Shown here: one piece after another, positions 5,250 to 5,963 of the stretch
Layout: each line of letters begins with the position of its first letter
Position numbering within the stretch: position 1 is the first letter of the stretch
Source: Bacteroidaceae bacterium
Lineage (GTDB): Bacteria > Bacteroidota > Bacteroidia > Bacteroidales > Bacteroidaceae
Direction of reading: 5' to 3'
NCBI GenBank assembly: GCA_017557475.1
Contig: JAFYYO010000403.1
Span: 1 to 5,963, forward strand
Length of the DNA: 5,963 nt
The notes under the pieces: generated by a model
What the model was told of the DNA's origin: nothing
Database searches by the model: none
Seen by the model: the letters and a program-made list of their open reading frames with translations, nothing else
Position numbers and translations under genes: made by a program

Positions 5250-5963
5250 TTACTTTATTGGCTCGATAACGAAGCCATAACTATAGCTCTTCTCTTGAAG
5301 CTCGTACTTAGGCAACGGACCAGGACCGCAACTTGCATTGCCGAGACCTCGCATGGCAGCATCGAGGTGCAGGATAATCTCGGGACGATATATCTTCTTC
5401 AGTTCGTGCTTGTACTTCGTTTGCCAGAGTTCTTCGTCCATGTAATGAAGGGCACTAAAAGCAAGTTCGTCTTCTGTACGAATGCGTATGCCTTCGCCTT
5501 TATCGTCTGTGAAGGTCACCCACTCTACATCACAGCGCTCGCCCATGCTTTGAGGTTTGATGTATTCCTCAGTCATGCCGTTTACCGTTCCATCCCAAAC
5601 ACCCATGAATGCTGAGGTCTTGCGGTCGGGATAGTTCTCGTGAGGACCTCTGCCGAGCCATTGCACATTGCCGAGACGCGGTTCGAGTGCCATGATGAGA
5701 CCAAGCCTGCTGAAGTCCTTATTATTCTCATTGCCGAAGTTACTCTCGACGCCGATGCTTCCGTCATGGTAGATGGTGTATGTCGTCTCGACAGGCACAT
5801 TGGTTTGAGCATCGCGACCAGCCTTGACATTATACTTGACGGTAATGACGATAGCATCCGTTGTTCCGTACATCGTAACATTTTGTGCTTCGATTCTGCT
5901 ATTAAGGTTGCCTTTTCTGTCGTTGCTGATGCTGCGATAACCATTGAAGGTCAGGTTGCCGAA
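5250..5963 (-). CDS. GH2 beta-galactosidase (LacZ type), C-terminal part only
   Basis: The frame is open from the right edge for 237 codons to TAA at 5252-5250; the gene starts outside the window, and the in-frame ATG at 5873 is internal. Seen: the beta-galactosidase small-chain domain (domain 5, Bgal_small_N), a large beta-sandwich. It includes LEPRLGNVQWLGRGPHENYPD, matching the LacZ WLGxGPxENYPDR motif, followed by SAFMGVWDGTV and YIKPQSMGERCDVEWV, matching the LacZ PSENGLRCG region. The end, HLDAAMRGLGNASCGPGPLP followed by YSYGFVIEP, corresponds to the final strands of LacZ. Full-length family members are about 1000 or more residues; the catalytic TIM barrel with its two glutamates is not in view. 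Family members hydrolyse terminal beta-galactosides. Secretion cannot be judged without the N-terminus. The following small membrane protein starts 19 bases downstream, so this is the first visible gene of the operon. Confidence 0.92.
   Translation of the reverse strand, partial: FGNLTFNGYRSISNDRKGNLNSRIEAQNVTMYGTTDAIVITVKYNVKAGRDAQTNVPVETTYTIYHDGSIGVESNFGNENNKDFSRLGLIMALEPRLGNVQWLGRGPHENYPDRKTSAFMGVWDGTVNGMTEEYIKPQSMGERCDVEWVTFTDDKGEGIRIRTEDELAFSALHYMDEELWQTKYKHELKKIYRPEIILHLDAAMRGLGNASCGPGPLPKYELQEKSYSYGFVIEPIK

Noticed and set aside
5250..5873. Independent gene starting at the ATG at 5873
   Set aside because: The frame stays open to the window edge and the upstream codons (start of the visible part, GNLTFNGYRS) continue the beta-galactosidase domain, so this ATG is internal.

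Overview
The window comes from a member of the phylum Bacteroidota, most likely order Bacteroidales (a Prevotella/Bacteroides-type genome). This rests on the protein families: a large outer-membrane protein of the Bacteroidetes putative-porin type, and an ECF sigma factor coupled to a membrane protein with carboxypeptidase-like and TonB-plug-like modules. It is supported by a candidate TTTG / TAnnTTTG-type promoter and by leaders without clear Shine-Dalgarno sequences. Genus and species cannot be fixed from the sequence alone.

All six genes lie on the minus strand and are read from right to left. The upstream block (5963 to 1742) looks like one transcription unit. It holds the C-terminal 237 codons of a LacZ-type GH2 beta-galactosidase (start outside the window), a 77-residue two-helix membrane protein, a 751-residue putative porin and a 331-residue Gfo/Idh/MocA-family NAD(P)-dependent oxidoreductase. 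Gaps between these genes are 19, 3 and 0 bases. A plausible but unproven reading is a small carbohydrate-use operon with outer-membrane entry, glycoside hydrolysis and sugar oxidation or reduction. No SusC/SusD pair is visible.

A 168-base intergenic region (1574-1741) follows. It contains the most unusual structure in the window: a 22-bp-period array of about four to five units running right up to, and including, the oxidoreductase stop codon. Each of the three best units is an interrupted palindrome. Where neighbouring units differ, both arms of the dyad change together, so symmetry is kept. The array lies about 25 bp upstream of a candidate promoter for the next gene. It could be a multi-site operator, a terminator or processing structure for the upstream operon, or both.

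The downstream block (1573 to 1) is an ECF sigma factor followed after one base by a gene that leaves the window at its left edge. The second protein has a very short cytoplasmic segment, one membrane helix, a Pro/Gln/Lys-rich linker, a stretch strongly resembling the end of a TonB-receptor plug, and then a carboxypeptidase-regulatory-like beta-sandwich. It is probably the membrane partner (possibly the anti-sigma factor) of the sigma factor, but it is not a standard FecR-type protein. A degenerate 7-bp tandem repeat lies inside its linker. No tRNA, rRNA, CRISPR array or transposase was seen.
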